Shown in pieces: positions 1 through 10,177 of a stretch of 64,000 bases of DNA. Below the pieces are notes generated by a model. The model worked only from the letters and a program-made list of their open reading frames with translations, was not told the origin of the DNA and did no database searches. Made by a program: the position numbers and the translations under genes. The stretch's first letter is position 1, and each line of letters starts with the position of its first letter. The DNA is from Aureobasidium sp. EXF-3400 (lineage: Eukaryota > Ascomycota > Dothideomycetes > Dothideales > Saccotheciaceae). The DNA lies in contig SWBL01000046.1 in the NCBI GenBank assembly GCA_024195585.1, positions 1-64,000 on the forward strand, read 5' to 3'.

Positions 1-90
1 GCATCCCGTCCGCTCTGCCATACATAAGCAGTTGAACGGCAGATTAGTACTACGGTGGGTGACCACGTGGGAATCCCTGCTGCTGTATGT
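1..90 (+). rRNA. 5S ribosomal RNA, 3' part (cut by window edge)
   Basis: The first 90 bases follow the fungal 5S rRNA consensus closely. They contain the 'cccgtccgctctgcca' block, the 'gaacggcagattagtac' block, and the 'gtgggtgaccacgtgggaatccc' region that holds the internal Pol III promoter, ending at 'gctgtatgt'. A run of seven T at 101-107 is a plausible Pol III terminator. Roughly the first 30 bases of the gene lie before the window. The copy sits next to protein genes rather than rDNA, so it is probably one of the dispersed 5S genes usual in filamentous ascomycetes. Confidence 0.93.
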
Positions 91-100
91 TTTGCACTTG

Positions 101-107
101 TTTTTTT
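101..107 (+). terminator. Pol III T-run after 5S rRNA
   Basis: Seven consecutive T about 10 bases after the 5S 3' end, as expected for RNA polymerase III termination. Confidence 0.6.
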
Positions 108-783
108 GTTTCACAACTAACTCATTCTTGCCTGTATGTGTCTTTTTGACATTTGGGCTGTGTGTTGGTGTTGTGATTTTTGGGTGGCTGAGCCGAGGGT
201 TTCGCGTCTCATGTCACGTCCGATGAACGAAGAGTGTCTAACCTTCCTCCTCCTCGTTACCACTTTTGCATGATGCTTGATGCAGTATCTACGTTACAGT
301 CATCGGATCGCTTCTTCGCTGCATTCTGTGTCACTGGGATGGGCACGACTCGTAGTTGATGCATGTGCGCAGCAAGCTCTTGACCAAGTCGCTGCTTGAC
401 GTGCTCTCGATGCTGATCTATGATTACGCGAAACTGCTCACATTCAGATACGCGTCTAGCCAAGAAATACCGATCAACACAGCAGGATGATAAAATGACT
501 TGTGGGCCGAACTAGGAAAGATAACGGCGCCACCATCGATGGGAGGTTTGTGCTTTCCTCTGCATGACATCTGTTTTTCTTTTGTCCACGTTTGTCCGAC
601 CCTTGACCATACATGCCGCTGTCAATTCGAACTCTGCCTTCCTCAGCACTAAGCGACAGTATATATTCGTCGGAGACGGCTCATGTTGGTCGCTTAACCC
701 TGCTAGTTCTTTTCTTGCTTCGAAAATTGGACTCTGGATATTTTTTGTCTTGCTTGCCAGGCAATGATTGATCAACAACGCCG
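108..783. other. No supportable gene; possible eroded start of GH47 pseudogene
   Basis: No open frame here resembles a protein. The region lies directly upstream of the recognisable GH47 remnant. It could hold its N-terminal half in unrecognisable form, but I cannot align it. Confidence 0.4.
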
Positions 784-1424
784 TATATGCCTGAGAAATT
801 CATCAATAACGTCAAATTCCATCAAAAGAACCTACCTCTACGGTATCTCGTATCTTCGTACAATCATCATCTCTTGGACATGGCGTTCGAGGTTACAGAA
901 TTGCTTCAGGTCACATTCGACACACTAAATCGCACATCATCACAAGCTAGAATGTCAGAGACGCTGCTGTAAGCAAGTCATAGCTAGTAGGTGATGGAGC
1001 TCTGGTTGCAGAGATTGACTCTATCACTCGAGCTGGCCAGACTCGCACAAATTACAAACCACGACAAATGGTACGACTGTATCGCTCGGATTATGCAGGT
1101 ATTCAAACGACAGCAAGACAGCTCGAACATTCCGGACATGTGGCCACTTGTTGTCAACAATCGCACGCAAGACTTTGACCCAGGCGATAACTTCACACTT
1201 GCCGCCTTGGCAGACTCTCTCCATGAGTCTCTCCCGAAGATGTATGCTCTCCTTGGTGGCTCGTCAATGTGTGCCAAGGTGTTAAGGAAGCCATGATTAC
1301 AACCATCGAGGAGACCGTGTCTAGGCCAATGGTCCCAGACAATTTATATATCACTCTTCTTGGTTGGATGCAACGATACTACCCATTGCAAGACAAACAT
1401 CCAAGTGATTTCCTAGCTAGATGA
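784..1424 (+). pseudogene. GH47 alpha-1,2-mannosidase remnant
   Basis: Class I (GH47) alpha-mannosidases trim Man9-type N-glycans; secreted fungal paralogues are common. Three blocks match the family in the right order. The first frame holds a 'TFDTLNRTSSQARM' block like the family's AFDTPNRMP. The second holds 'LTLSLELARLAQIT' and then 'FTLAALADSLHESLPKMYAL', the hallmark stretch before LLGG. A third block, 'SRPMVPDN', lies in a different frame. Between the first two blocks there are stop codons (about 970-985). Between LLGG and RPMVPDN the frame changes (about 1265-1275), with no room for an intron. The N-terminal catalytic half and the C-terminal part are not recognisable. I read this as a decayed gene; a split gene with sequencing errors is less likely. 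Confidence 0.72.
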
Positions 1425-1649
1425 GTAACATCTTGCAGTCATTAATCATTCTATTGATTTGATAGCGTATAGTACACGTCCCCACACTATCACTTGGCGA
1501 GAGAGTATCAAGGAGTCTCCTCCGGATTGGGTCGCTGATAAAGGCCCATCTCCATCTTACCTCCATATGATGTCTATATAGGCAACCGCGATGTCCAGGT
1601 CCTGCCATCTCTTCGACCAGTCGCAATTATCAGAAGTGAGCGTGCAAAC

Positions 1650-2313
1650 ATGGCAACTGTATATGATGTACAGACATATCTGCTAGACAAGTCCAATATA
1701 CAAGACACAGTAACACGAATAGTGAGTCCAAATTCAATCATTCCTTAAACATCATGACATACTCATAAAATCTTGTAGATGTACGCGTTTGACAACAAAG
1801 ATTCATCCTTGTTGATAGATTCGGTGTACACGTCGGAAATCTATCTCGACTACGATACATTGTTGCTCGGCGGCAAGCCAGAGGTCATAACCAGCAAAGC
1901 ATGGGCAGACAGACTGGAACATATGCATGATGCCTACGATACCACGCAGCACACTGTGCAGTAAGTTCGCACATCTGTTGTTGGCCACTGGACCGGATTA
2001 ACCTTACATCAAATGCAGCAATTTTCTCATCCAATCGCCTCAGCCGTCATCCGCCAATAAAGAGGTTGCAAGGCCAGACAGCTGTGTAGTCTATGCGCAT
2101 GCAGACGGTTGGGTTTACAACCGCAATGCAGAGGGAAGACAACGGGTCATGCGTAGACGTAACGGAGCGAGTCTCGTTTCTGTCTTTGCTTTCTCACGTA
2201 TTGTATCAGCAACAGTGATTGATCGTATACTCGACAGGGATAAACGTCTAGAAGTCGTTCGACTCAAGGATAAGCAAGAGCAGGGAGAAAATCCTTGGAG
2301 AGTTCGGAAATAG
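1650..2313 (+). CDS. SnoaL-like (NTF2-fold) domain protein
   Basis: Spliced model: exons 1650-1721, 1779-1960 and 2019-2313, giving 182 residues. Both introns (57 and 58 bases) have GTGAGT/GTAAGT-type donors and TAG/CAG acceptors, and the frame is continuous through them. Residues 25-85 resemble the fungal SnoaL-like cone fold: 'YAFDNKDSSLLIDSVYTSEI' is an early helix and strand, followed by 'DYDTLLLGG' and a 'TTQHTV' motif like the Q-H motif of the family. These proteins are small cytosolic enzymes or binding proteins acting on polyketide-like or other small molecules; the substrate is unknown. The C-terminal 60 residues (rich in Arg) match the family less well. It lies 226 bases after the GH47 remnant. 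Confidence 0.7.
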
Positions 2314-3504
2314 CGTGTAGAGTTATCGTGGCAGGATATGGGCAGTTAGTAGCGACTTCCTTGTTAGGATGCATCAGTTTCGCGTGATGGAGTGCGGACT
2401 GTCGTTGAAGTCAGGTAGTCATCACAAACCAAAACACAGAGTATTGAACCTGTATTCCAGCCCATTGTCAAGATTCGACCGCCCCTGCAGAGAATTTGAA
2501 AACATGGAAGTAAAGACGGACCAAGATCACAAGATCCTTTAGAGTAGAGGAAGAACAAGACAACAATACAATTCGACACAGCGTACGATCACGGCAGGAG
2601 TCAACCTGAGATGCGGAGAGTGTGTTACAACAAGCGAAGGATGGAAATGTGATAGCGATGAGTCCAGACAGGGATATTGGAAATGGCAATATTGGTGCCA
2701 TTGTTACTCTAGCATTCTTATTTTGAATGTAAGCATCTTCGATAGTCAGAAGCAACGATGCTGAAGAGATCTGGTCGACAATGCAAAGGTGTATTCATGT
2801 CTGCACAGAATGATGCATCTGAACGTGCCGTGAGGTTTGCATTTCTGAATCCGAGAGCACGTAATGAGTTTCACCTCCGTCCAAACATGGGTTGACCGAG
2901 GCCAGAGTAACTGCGCAACAGAGAACGAAATTAGAAGCAAAGTACAGCCTGGCGAAGCGACAATAACTGAAAGCAAGTCCGAAGTCCAAGCCTGATGTGC
3001 TAACATTACTGCAAGGCACTGCAGATAAGAGGCGGGGTGCATGCATGCACTGCACTACATATAAAGTCAGTAAGGGTGCGTCCAAGAATCATATCAACTG
3101 AGGCCAGTGTATCAACTGCGGTGCCAAACATAGATCTTAGCTGCACCGTCATGGAAATCATTCCAACACGAGGCGTTTTTGTTACCAGAATATGTCCAAC
3201 AACCGTGAATTCTTCACGTATCTGGATTTCGATGCACCACTCCGTGAAGACTTCCAGAGTGTTATCGAAAGTTGTTTCAGGCTGGACCACGTCTTGAGTG
3301 GTGAGAGAGCAAGGTCTGAATTTAAAAGAGGCCGTCCCTTGCTCCAAAGTTGCACTCTACCATCAGACAACCACCAGCAAGAACCAACGGTCAACCTCTA
3401 CAAAGTACCTACCTCCTCTGTCTTGCTTCGAGTCGTTGTTCTGACTTTATCCCTAGTCAATCAAATCAATATCTCAACACCAAAAGACGACTCAGACCGA
3501 AAAC
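2314..3504. other. Intergenic, 1.2 kb
   Basis: No convincing gene. A frame at 3192-3695 runs into and across the next gene in another frame and lacks family signals. A 30-base element at 3020-3049 recurs inverted near 9134 and is listed separately. The last 150 bases, rich in pyrimidine and A, should be the promoter and leader of the small secreted protein. Confidence 0.5.
3020..3049 (-). repeat. 30-bp dispersed element, copy 1
   Basis: On the minus strand this reads as a TGCATGCATGCACCCC block followed by TCTTATCTGCA. It matches 9134-9163 on the plus strand at 28 of 30 positions. It includes a TTATCT (GATA-type) core and a self-complementary TGCATGCA. Confidence 0.6.
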
Positions 3505-3800
3505 ATGCGCTTCGCCATCGTCTTCTCCGCCCTTTTCGCCACCCTTGCCATTGCGGGACCGGTTATGTTCGAGAAGCGCGACAAGAGCGAGTGTTGCTGC
3601 TACCAAGGCGGTACATATTGCGTGCGTTTGCATTCTGGTCTTTTTTTTTTTTTTTTTTGGCCAGCGTTTCCAGCTCACATAATAATCTTTCATAGTTCCT
3701 TTACGCCGATCAGACCGCCACTGGTTGTGGCGACGTTGATTGCGAGTACATCGAGGACGAGGACGCTGGACTGACCGAGGGAGAGACCGACACTCCCTAG
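3505..3800 (+). CDS. Small secreted cysteine-rich protein
   Basis: Spliced model: exons 3505-3621 and 3696-3800, 73 residues. The 74-base intron has a GTGCGT donor, an 18-base poly-T tract and a CATAG acceptor. Residues 1-18 form a clear signal peptide (MRFAIVFSALFATLAIAG). A Kex2-type Lys-Arg at 24-25 precedes a mature part of about 48 residues. The mature part has six cysteines: C30-C32 in a row, then C39, C50 and C55. An acidic tail rich in Glu, Asp and Thr follows. Six cysteines would allow three disulfides. Effector-like or antimicrobial secreted peptides have this layout, but I recognise no named family. It stands alone with long flanking spacers. Confidence 0.75.
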
Positions 3801-6800
3801 TGAATTTGTTGGACCGGATGTCGATAAGAGCAATAAGAGTCGTTCTTCTTTTGCCTGCCTTTGATGTCTGCTCTTGAGACGGCGTGGATATTGAATGAAC
3901 AGGTGGGGAGGGAGGGAGGAGAGAGAGAGGAGGGAATGATGAACTCAGAGGTAATTTCAAGTATACATTCTTTCAGTTGTCCCGCGCGCGTTGACAATGT
4001 GTGGTGACATTGTGGCTCTGCATCTTCCCTATATTCTCAGGCTTTGAGATCCACTTACTCTACACATGTGTGGGTGAGTTTGGCATGTCTGAATGAGGCG
4101 CATGAATATAGGGGTTCCGGGACGCAATGCGATAGGATGTGAACGACAGGTCGCCTGCTTTTCTTGCGATTAAGTGTGCCGATGACGATGGCGTTCTTCA
4201 CAACAAGATCTGCTGCTGAATCATGACCATTCAACCGCCAGTGAAGGGCGCCACGCGCAGGATGCTCCTTTGTACACAGTGCACGATCTCAGGCGGCACG
4301 AACAAGGCTATGATCGTTGTCTCTGTCGATGTTGGAGACCTCATCTTATGAAAAGGCTCATCATTTCTACTCGGTGCCTGGGAGCGAAAAATCTATGAGC
4401 GACCGAGCAGTCAAGGTGAAGGAAACTTCATGCCTGTCCGAGTTGTGGGTACTCTACATGCCTGCGGAAACTTGAACGCCAAAGCATGTCATAGTATCCG
4501 AATCCATTAAGCCGTCTCTTTCTGGTATCTCTCGAACGTGGTGGCGAGATTAGAACTCTGGTTCCTGGTCAGGGGTCAAAAGGTGCTCGCAAGCTGTTAG
4601 AACTTGATCGGAAGTTTGTCGTGTCGAGGGTCTTTATGAGTTGTTCTTTGAGAGAGTAAAGGAACATGGCAATCTAATGTGGCACAAATGAAATGAAGCC
4701 CTTCGTCATCACCTGTCGGCTGTATAGAGGACACTTGTCGGCTCATGTCTTGTTCGATATCGTCTGCTTGAACGTGTAACGCACGTCTCCGAATTGATGC
4801 TCTATTCGTGTGGGTTAGTCATGCTCGGATCAAAGACAACGACAAGGACGGAGGAAGGAAGAGGTCGAAACAAGAAGCAGCCAAGATTACAAGACAGTCC
4901 CGAGGACTGACAGATGGCTTTCGCGTTTTCAGAGGCTTGATCTGCCGAGAGCTGCGTGATTGCCTGCCACGACATCCGTCAACGGCCAAGGGCTTGGATG
5001 AATTTGAGGCGGTCGCCAAACAAAAGCATTGGATATCGGCCAGGAGCTTGATACTCATGCTTGACTTGCAGCCACCTTCTTGGCTTGCTTCATGATTGAC
5101 GACATGCCTTGATCTTGTAGCTGTACGATGGACATCAGATGGTCGAGATGATCCTGAGTGACAGATGACCTGAGCCGAGCAAAAAGCAGAGTGTCGTTGA
5201 CCTCACGATTTACATGCCCAGATCCGCAAGATGAGGACGGAAGGGGCGAAGAGCGACAGAGCGGCACTCGCCTGCTTCTAGAATCGATCAATCAGATCCA
5301 CCCAACATCATTGCACCCTGTTCTGGGTTTGCCTCGGAGCATAACTTGCGTGCATCAGCGGTAAATATCCACCACCTGACTCGAGTTCAAGCTTCTTGTT
5401 GGTTTTGTTGTCCAGACCTATTTGCTATTGGCAGCCCAAGTTTGGGTCGGCCATTCAATCCAAGAAGAGCCAACACATGTGCTGTGAAGATTGGCATCCT
5501 AACGTGATAACTTCGAGGTCTAATGAGAATCTAAGAGATTCGGAAATTGCAATGCTGCACGTGTTGCAGGAGCTGACTTGACCGCAACGATTCACGAGAT
5601 ACAATAGCCGCGCCCGTTTGAACAGGACCGAAGAACAAAAGTCCGTTGAGCGAACAGAAGCTGCCAAGCAGAATGTTTGAGAGCCATTTCCGACGAAGGC
5701 ACGAGAGTGGATTTCGCTTCCAAGTTCCAAGACGATTATAGTGGTCCAATAGAGGCCTGTTAGTCCGAAGGATTCTGGTTGAACATGGCCGCCGGTGGTT
5801 GTAGTGCAGCATGTATCGTGCGAGTGACAAAAAATATCCACTTGAAAGTCTTGGAAGGTCGATTCAGCAGCGTAGCTTGATGCAAGACACGAGATGCTCA
5901 CACCGAGGACAAAATTTCCTCTACTGGATGTCACTGAATCCGGAGGGTGAGAGGAAGGTTAGGACGAAGTGGCTTATGCCAAGCAAACGTGGAGGAGAAG
6001 GTGTCTGGCCACTTGGGGAAGGCACGACGGTCAACGTGTTTCCCCAGACGATCTTCATTGGTCCGTTGGCACTTCACACCTTTGGGCTCTTTGAGACGCC
6101 TCGCCTTCGAGTCTCGCTCGGCTATCTGCAATCAACGTCCCTCGGGGCTCACCACTCTGCGGCAAGGAGCGCACTCCTGCTAGGGTCACGTCGCACAAGC
6201 CCGCAATCACCTGCAATTTTCTCTTCGGTCTTGCCGTTCCACGTGTGAGTGGGACTACTACCCAATAATTGGTCCGGATCGAGCAGACCTGAGGCCCTGA
6301 CACTGCATGTACCATCAGCTTGGGATTTGTCCAAGATCCCATTATGCAGGTCCAGTCTTGCGAAATGATGGCGAGCGTGAGCACGGAGCCTTTAGATCGT
6401 CCAAACCATGTTCACGCGACAAGATGATTATCACTGAGGCGAGAACGCGATAGTAGTATGCTAAGGTTTTTGCTTGCACGAGTATCACAAATCTGGTCGA
6501 CCACGAGCTGTAGACTGTGGTTCGCAAGCCCCACGCGGGAGATGGCTCACTCGACCTGTTGCTCAAATCGGCCGTTGTGCTAAAAAGTCTAAGATTAGGC
6601 TTTTTGGAGAAGAACCGTCAAGACCGTGCAAAACGTTCTCAAGCACCCCAAGATCCAAACCTACGGCCTTGGCCCTCTCGTGCGTGATACAATGCAGTTC
6701 GCTGATTGGATTCCGACACGAAGCGCCACAGTCTGGGCCTACATCCAGTTGAGGAACAAGCAAACAGTCGTCTGACAGCCAAGTCAAAATTCTCGAGTAA

Positions 6801-6967
6801 AGATGCTGTAGATAAAAGAAGGCAGCTGCTCACCCCTGCTGTCTTCTGTCTCGTCCATCATCAGCCATTCACTTCTGAAGACAGATCGTTCACAGTCAGA
6901 TCTTTCTGACCACTCCTTCCCCTACACTCATTGCTCTTACTACCCTAGGTAGTACCTCACTATAGCA
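3801..6967. other. Long gene-free region, 3.2 kb, including PHO84 promoter
   Basis: Six-frame reading shows only short frames with no family resemblance and no exon-like chains. Two CACGTG E-boxes occur (5558-5563 and 6240-6245). The last 60 bases before 6968 are pyrimidine-rich, as in strongly expressed fungal genes. An unannotated non-coding RNA or long leader is possible but not visible from sequence. Confidence 0.5.
6240..6245. promoter_or_regulatory. CACGTG E-box upstream of phosphate symporter
   Basis: A CACGTG hexamer lies about 720 bases before the symporter start; a second is at 5558-5563. CACGTG/CACGTT is the binding site of the bHLH phosphate regulators Pho4 (yeast) and NUC-1 (Neurospora), which induce Pho84-type genes on phosphate starvation. 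A hexamer is expected by chance every 4 kb or so, so this is suggestive only. Confidence 0.35.
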
Positions 6968-8692
6968 ATGGCCGCCAACAACAGAACCGAAGGTGGAAAC
7001 GCCGCCTTCCACAACTTCAACAATGACTTCGCTCACATCGAAGACCCTAACGAGCGTCGCAGACTCGCTCTTGCCGAGATTGACAAGGCTCCCTTCGGCT
7101 GGTACCACGTTCGCGCTATCATCGTCGCCGGTATTGGTTTCTTCACTGATGCCTACGACATCTTCGCCATTGGTCTCGTCACCAACATGCTTGGTGTCGT
7201 TTACTGGCAAGACGCCAAGAAGAACCCTGGCAAGATCCCCCAGTCTTCCGACACTGCCATCAAGGTTGCTACCTCTGGTGGTACCGTCATTGGTCAGGTT
7301 GGTTTCGGTTACCTCGCCGATGTTGTCGGTCGTAAGAAGATGTACGGTCTCGAACTCATGATCATCATCTTCGCAACCATCGCCCAGGCTCTTTCTTCTC
7401 ACTCTCCCGCTATCTCCGTCGTCGGTCTTATCATCTTCTGGCGTGTCATTATGGGTATTGGTATTGGTGGTGATTACCCTCTTTCTTCCATCATTACCTC
7501 TGAGTTCGCTACCACTAAGTGGCGCGGTGCCATGATGGGCTCCGTCTTCGCCATGCAGGGTATCGGTCAATTCGCTGCTGGTATCATCGCTCTCATTGTC
7601 ACTGCCGGTTTCAAGGAGTCGCTCTTGACCGCCAAGACCCCTGCTGCTTGCGATGGTGTCTGCCAGCTCGCCGTCGACAAGATGTGGCGTGTCATCATCG
7701 GTTTCGGTGCCGTTCCCGGATGCATTGCTCTCTACTACCGTCTGACCATTCCCGAGACTCCTCGCTACACCTTCGATGTTGCCCGCGACATTGTCAAGGC
7801 TGACACTGACTCCAAGGCCTACCTCAACGGCAAGCACCACGGCAACCCCGATGAGATCACCCGCGCTACCACCCAGGCCGCCACTGCCGGTCAACTCGAG
7901 GTTCCCAAGGCTTCATGGGCTGACTTCTGGCGTCACTACAGCCAGTGGAAGAACGGCAAGATTCTTCTTGGTACTGCTGGTTCATGGTTCTTCCTCGATG
8001 TCGCTTTCTATGGTGTCTCGCTCAACAACAGTGTCATTCTCTCTGCTATCGGTTACTCTGGTGGCAAGAACATGTACGAGACTTACTACAACAACGCTGT
8101 CGGTAACTTGATCATCGTCTGTGCTGGTGCCATTCCTGGTTACTGGGTCACTGTTGCTCTCGTCGACACCATTGGTCGCAAGCCTATTCAGCTTATGGGC
8201 TTCACCCTCCTTACCATCTTCTTCTGCATCTTCGGTTTCGGTTACCACGCCATTGGCACGGGAGGCAAGCTTGCTCTCTACGTTCTCTGCCAGTTCTTCT
8301 TCAACTTCGGCCCCAACGCCACCACCTTCATCGTTCCCGGAGAGTGCTTCCCTACCCGCTACCGTTCCACCTCTCACGGTCTCTCTGCCGCCTCCGGTAA
8401 GGTCGGTGCCATCATTGCTCAGGTCGTCATTGGTCCTCTTCGTGTTCGCGGTGCCACCAAGACCCAGGCCTCTCCTTGGCTCAACCACGTCCTCGAGATC
8501 TTCGCTCTCTTCATGCTTTGCGGTGTCTTCACCACGCTCCTCATCCCCGAGACCAAGCGCAAGACCCTCGAGCAGCTTGCTGGCGAGGTTCCCGGAACCC
8601 CCGAGTACGACGAGCACACCCATGGTGCCGTCGAGAGCAAGGACTCCGAGGACTACTCTCAGACCCACATGGCTGAGAAGTCTGCTGCTTAA
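6968..8692 (+). CDS. PHO84: High-affinity inorganic phosphate:H+ symporter (Pho84 family)
   Basis: A 574-residue intronless member of the major facilitator phosphate:H+ symporter family, acting at the plasma membrane. TM1 holds 'FFTDAYDIFAI' with D61 and D64, the proton/phosphate-path acidic positions of the family. The loop 2-3 motif GRKKMYG is at 121-127. The family signature GIGIGGDYPLSS is at about 163-174. A long central loop (about 270-315) separates the two six-helix halves. The second half has 'DTIGRKP' and ends with 'PETKRKTLEQL', the MFS end motif. The last 35 residues are hydrophilic. Length matches yeast and fungal Pho84 (560 to 590). Codons are strongly biased to C-ending forms (GTC, ATC, CTC, AAG), unlike most neighbours, pointing to high expression. 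Phosphate-starvation induction is inferred from family and from upstream E-boxes. Confidence 0.96.
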   Translation: MAANNRTEGGNAAFHNFNNDFAHIEDPNERRRLALAEIDKAPFGWYHVRAIIVAGIGFFTDAYDIFAIGLVTNMLGVVYWQDAKKNPGKIPQSSDTAIKVATSGGTVIGQVGFGYLADVVGRKKMYGLELMIIIFATIAQALSSHSPAISVVGLIIFWRVIMGIGIGGDYPLSSIITSEFATTKWRGAMMGSVFAMQGIGQFAAGIIALIVTAGFKESLLTAKTPAACDGVCQLAVDKMWRVIIGFGAVPGCIALYYRLTIPETPRYTFDVARDIVKADTDSKAYLNGKHHGNPDEITRATTQAATAGQLEVPKASWADFWRHYSQWKNGKILLGTAGSWFFLDVAFYGVSLNNSVILSAIGYSGGKNMYETYYNNAVGNLIIVCAGAIPGYWVTVALVDTIGRKPIQLMGFTLLTIFFCIFGFGYHAIGTGGKLALYVLCQFFFNFGPNATTFIVPGECFPTRYRSTSHGLSAASGKVGAIIAQVVIGPLRVRGATKTQASPWLNHVLEIFALFMLCGVFTTLLIPETKRKTLEQLAGEVPGTPEYDEHTHGAVESKDSEDYSQTHMAEKSAA

Positions 8693-10177
8693 ACGATGAT
8701 GTTGTTGATGCCTTTTCTCTCTTTTTCTCGTCTTGATACCAAAAAACTGTTCATGGTGTATATAAACCGGGGTTGCTATTCCTTCTTTTTAACTTGCTGA
8801 GCGGTCTGGTTCTAGTTGGTTACAGTCCATGCTTTGATACTTCTAATGTCAAAAACAACCTTCCTTCACTTTTCACAAAATTTTCCTTCTCTTGCAATCT
8901 GTGACTGTGCCTTCTTCTTCTTCTTACCATCTATTGAACTTGATATACTTTCCGCTCTTATAATTTTAAACTCCCAATCTTCCATACCATGCTTGGAGAT
9001 GGCTGTTATCTCACACGACAGCATCTCGACCGACCCCAGATCTGGAAGGTCAAAAAGTATCTTTTCTCCATTTCCCCGACTGCTGCTGATCTTTTCTGCA
9101 ATATTAGACTTGACGGAACCCTGTACAGTTACATGCATGCATGCACCCCACTTCTTATCTGCATATTGCAGGTGGCAACAATCCGCTTACATACATAGAC
9201 TTTCGGACATACTTTTCGATAATTAGCGTTCGTTGCTGTCGCTTATTTTCCTTCTTCTGATCCCGTTCGCCGTTGATTCCAGGCTGTTTTTGCAGGTTGT
9301 TTTGGGGTTTGTTGATGCCCGTTTGCGCTGTTTCTGCGTGTGTTTGGTTTTATTGATGCCCGTTGTGTACTCTCGAACCTACCTTGCGTTTTTACATGCA
9401 CACGTGTAAGCCGAGTTAATGTTGTTTACTTTGGTGGCTTGTGATGGCTGATGATGGGATGAGCGAGACACAGATATGTCAAATTAAAAAGACTGATAAT
9501 GATACAAGTGTTTGTTGCTTACGAGCATCCGTCTGCACGAAGAAGGCTCAGCTGAAGCTGTAAAGTGTTGACGGAGTTTTCGACAGCGAGTGTTAGAGGT
9601 CTGTGAGTGAAGATTTCACTGCTGGGAAATGGTTTATCGTTGAGTATGTCTTTCTGCTGGACTGCAACAGACATAGAGAATTATGATAGAAAGTTGGTTC
9701 AGCGCCCAACGGACAGACAGCCCAAATTTCTGATGAGAGGCAGACTCTACGCGAGGCTATTCACCCGCCTCGATGGTTCTGATAGTGCTGCGCAATATAT
9801 ATTGATGTACATAGACGGCGTTCTCATGATGACTTTCCAACGCGAAATGGAGATGTAGAGATGAACATGGTTGTTCCTCCTTCGATGGATGAACATGATA
9901 GTTAAAGAGCTTTGATGGTATATGTTCCAGTAGAAGAGGTACTTGTTAAGAAGTAAACCCATGAGCAGTAAAAGCATATAAGAGAAAAAGGCGGAGAGAG
10001 AAAGGCAAGGAGAAAAAGGCAAAGAGAAGAGAAGAGAAATCAAAATGAAAACAAGTGGGGTATCGCTCGCCGTTAAAAAAAAAAAAACAACCATGCCCTA
10101 TGCTCCTTTTCCACTTGAAGTGTTGATAACGGAGTCGACCATGTGTGGTATGTATTACAAGAGTGACGTGTCTGGAT
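8693..10177. other. Intergenic, 1.5 kb, between two 3' ends
   Basis: This is the convergent spacer between the symporter and the GTPase gene. It is T-rich just after 8693 (3' UTR). The 30-base dispersed element copy 2 is at 9134-9163, and an A-run is at 10076-10087. No gene is supported; the frames present have no exon-like composition. Confidence 0.5.
9134..9163 (+). repeat. 30-bp dispersed element, copy 2
   Basis: This matches the reverse complement of 3020-3049 at 28 of 30 positions (differences at positions 17 and 19). It contains the ATGCATGCATGCACCCC block and CTTATCTGCA. Confidence 0.6.

Noticed and set aside
784..1424. Reading the GH47 remnant as an intact spliced gene
   Set aside because: Stops between blocks and the frame change at about 1270 cannot be bridged by GT-AG introns without losing conserved residues, and the N-terminal half is absent.
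3192..3695. 167-codon frame before and across the small secreted protein
   Set aside because: It overlaps the signal-peptide gene in another frame, ends in poly-Phe from a T-tract inside that gene's intron, and has no family resemblance.
5455..6248. Frames of 145 to 159 codons on both strands in the long spacer
   Set aside because: They overlap each other on opposite strands, have random composition, and lack splice-linked partners or domains.
6896..7894. 332-codon antisense frame over the phosphate symporter
   Set aside because: It arises from the strong C-ending codon bias of the sense gene, which leaves few antisense stops. The product is Gly/Val/Asp-rich low complexity with no domain. 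The same applies to the minus frame at 7982-8668 and the plus frame at 8121-8699.
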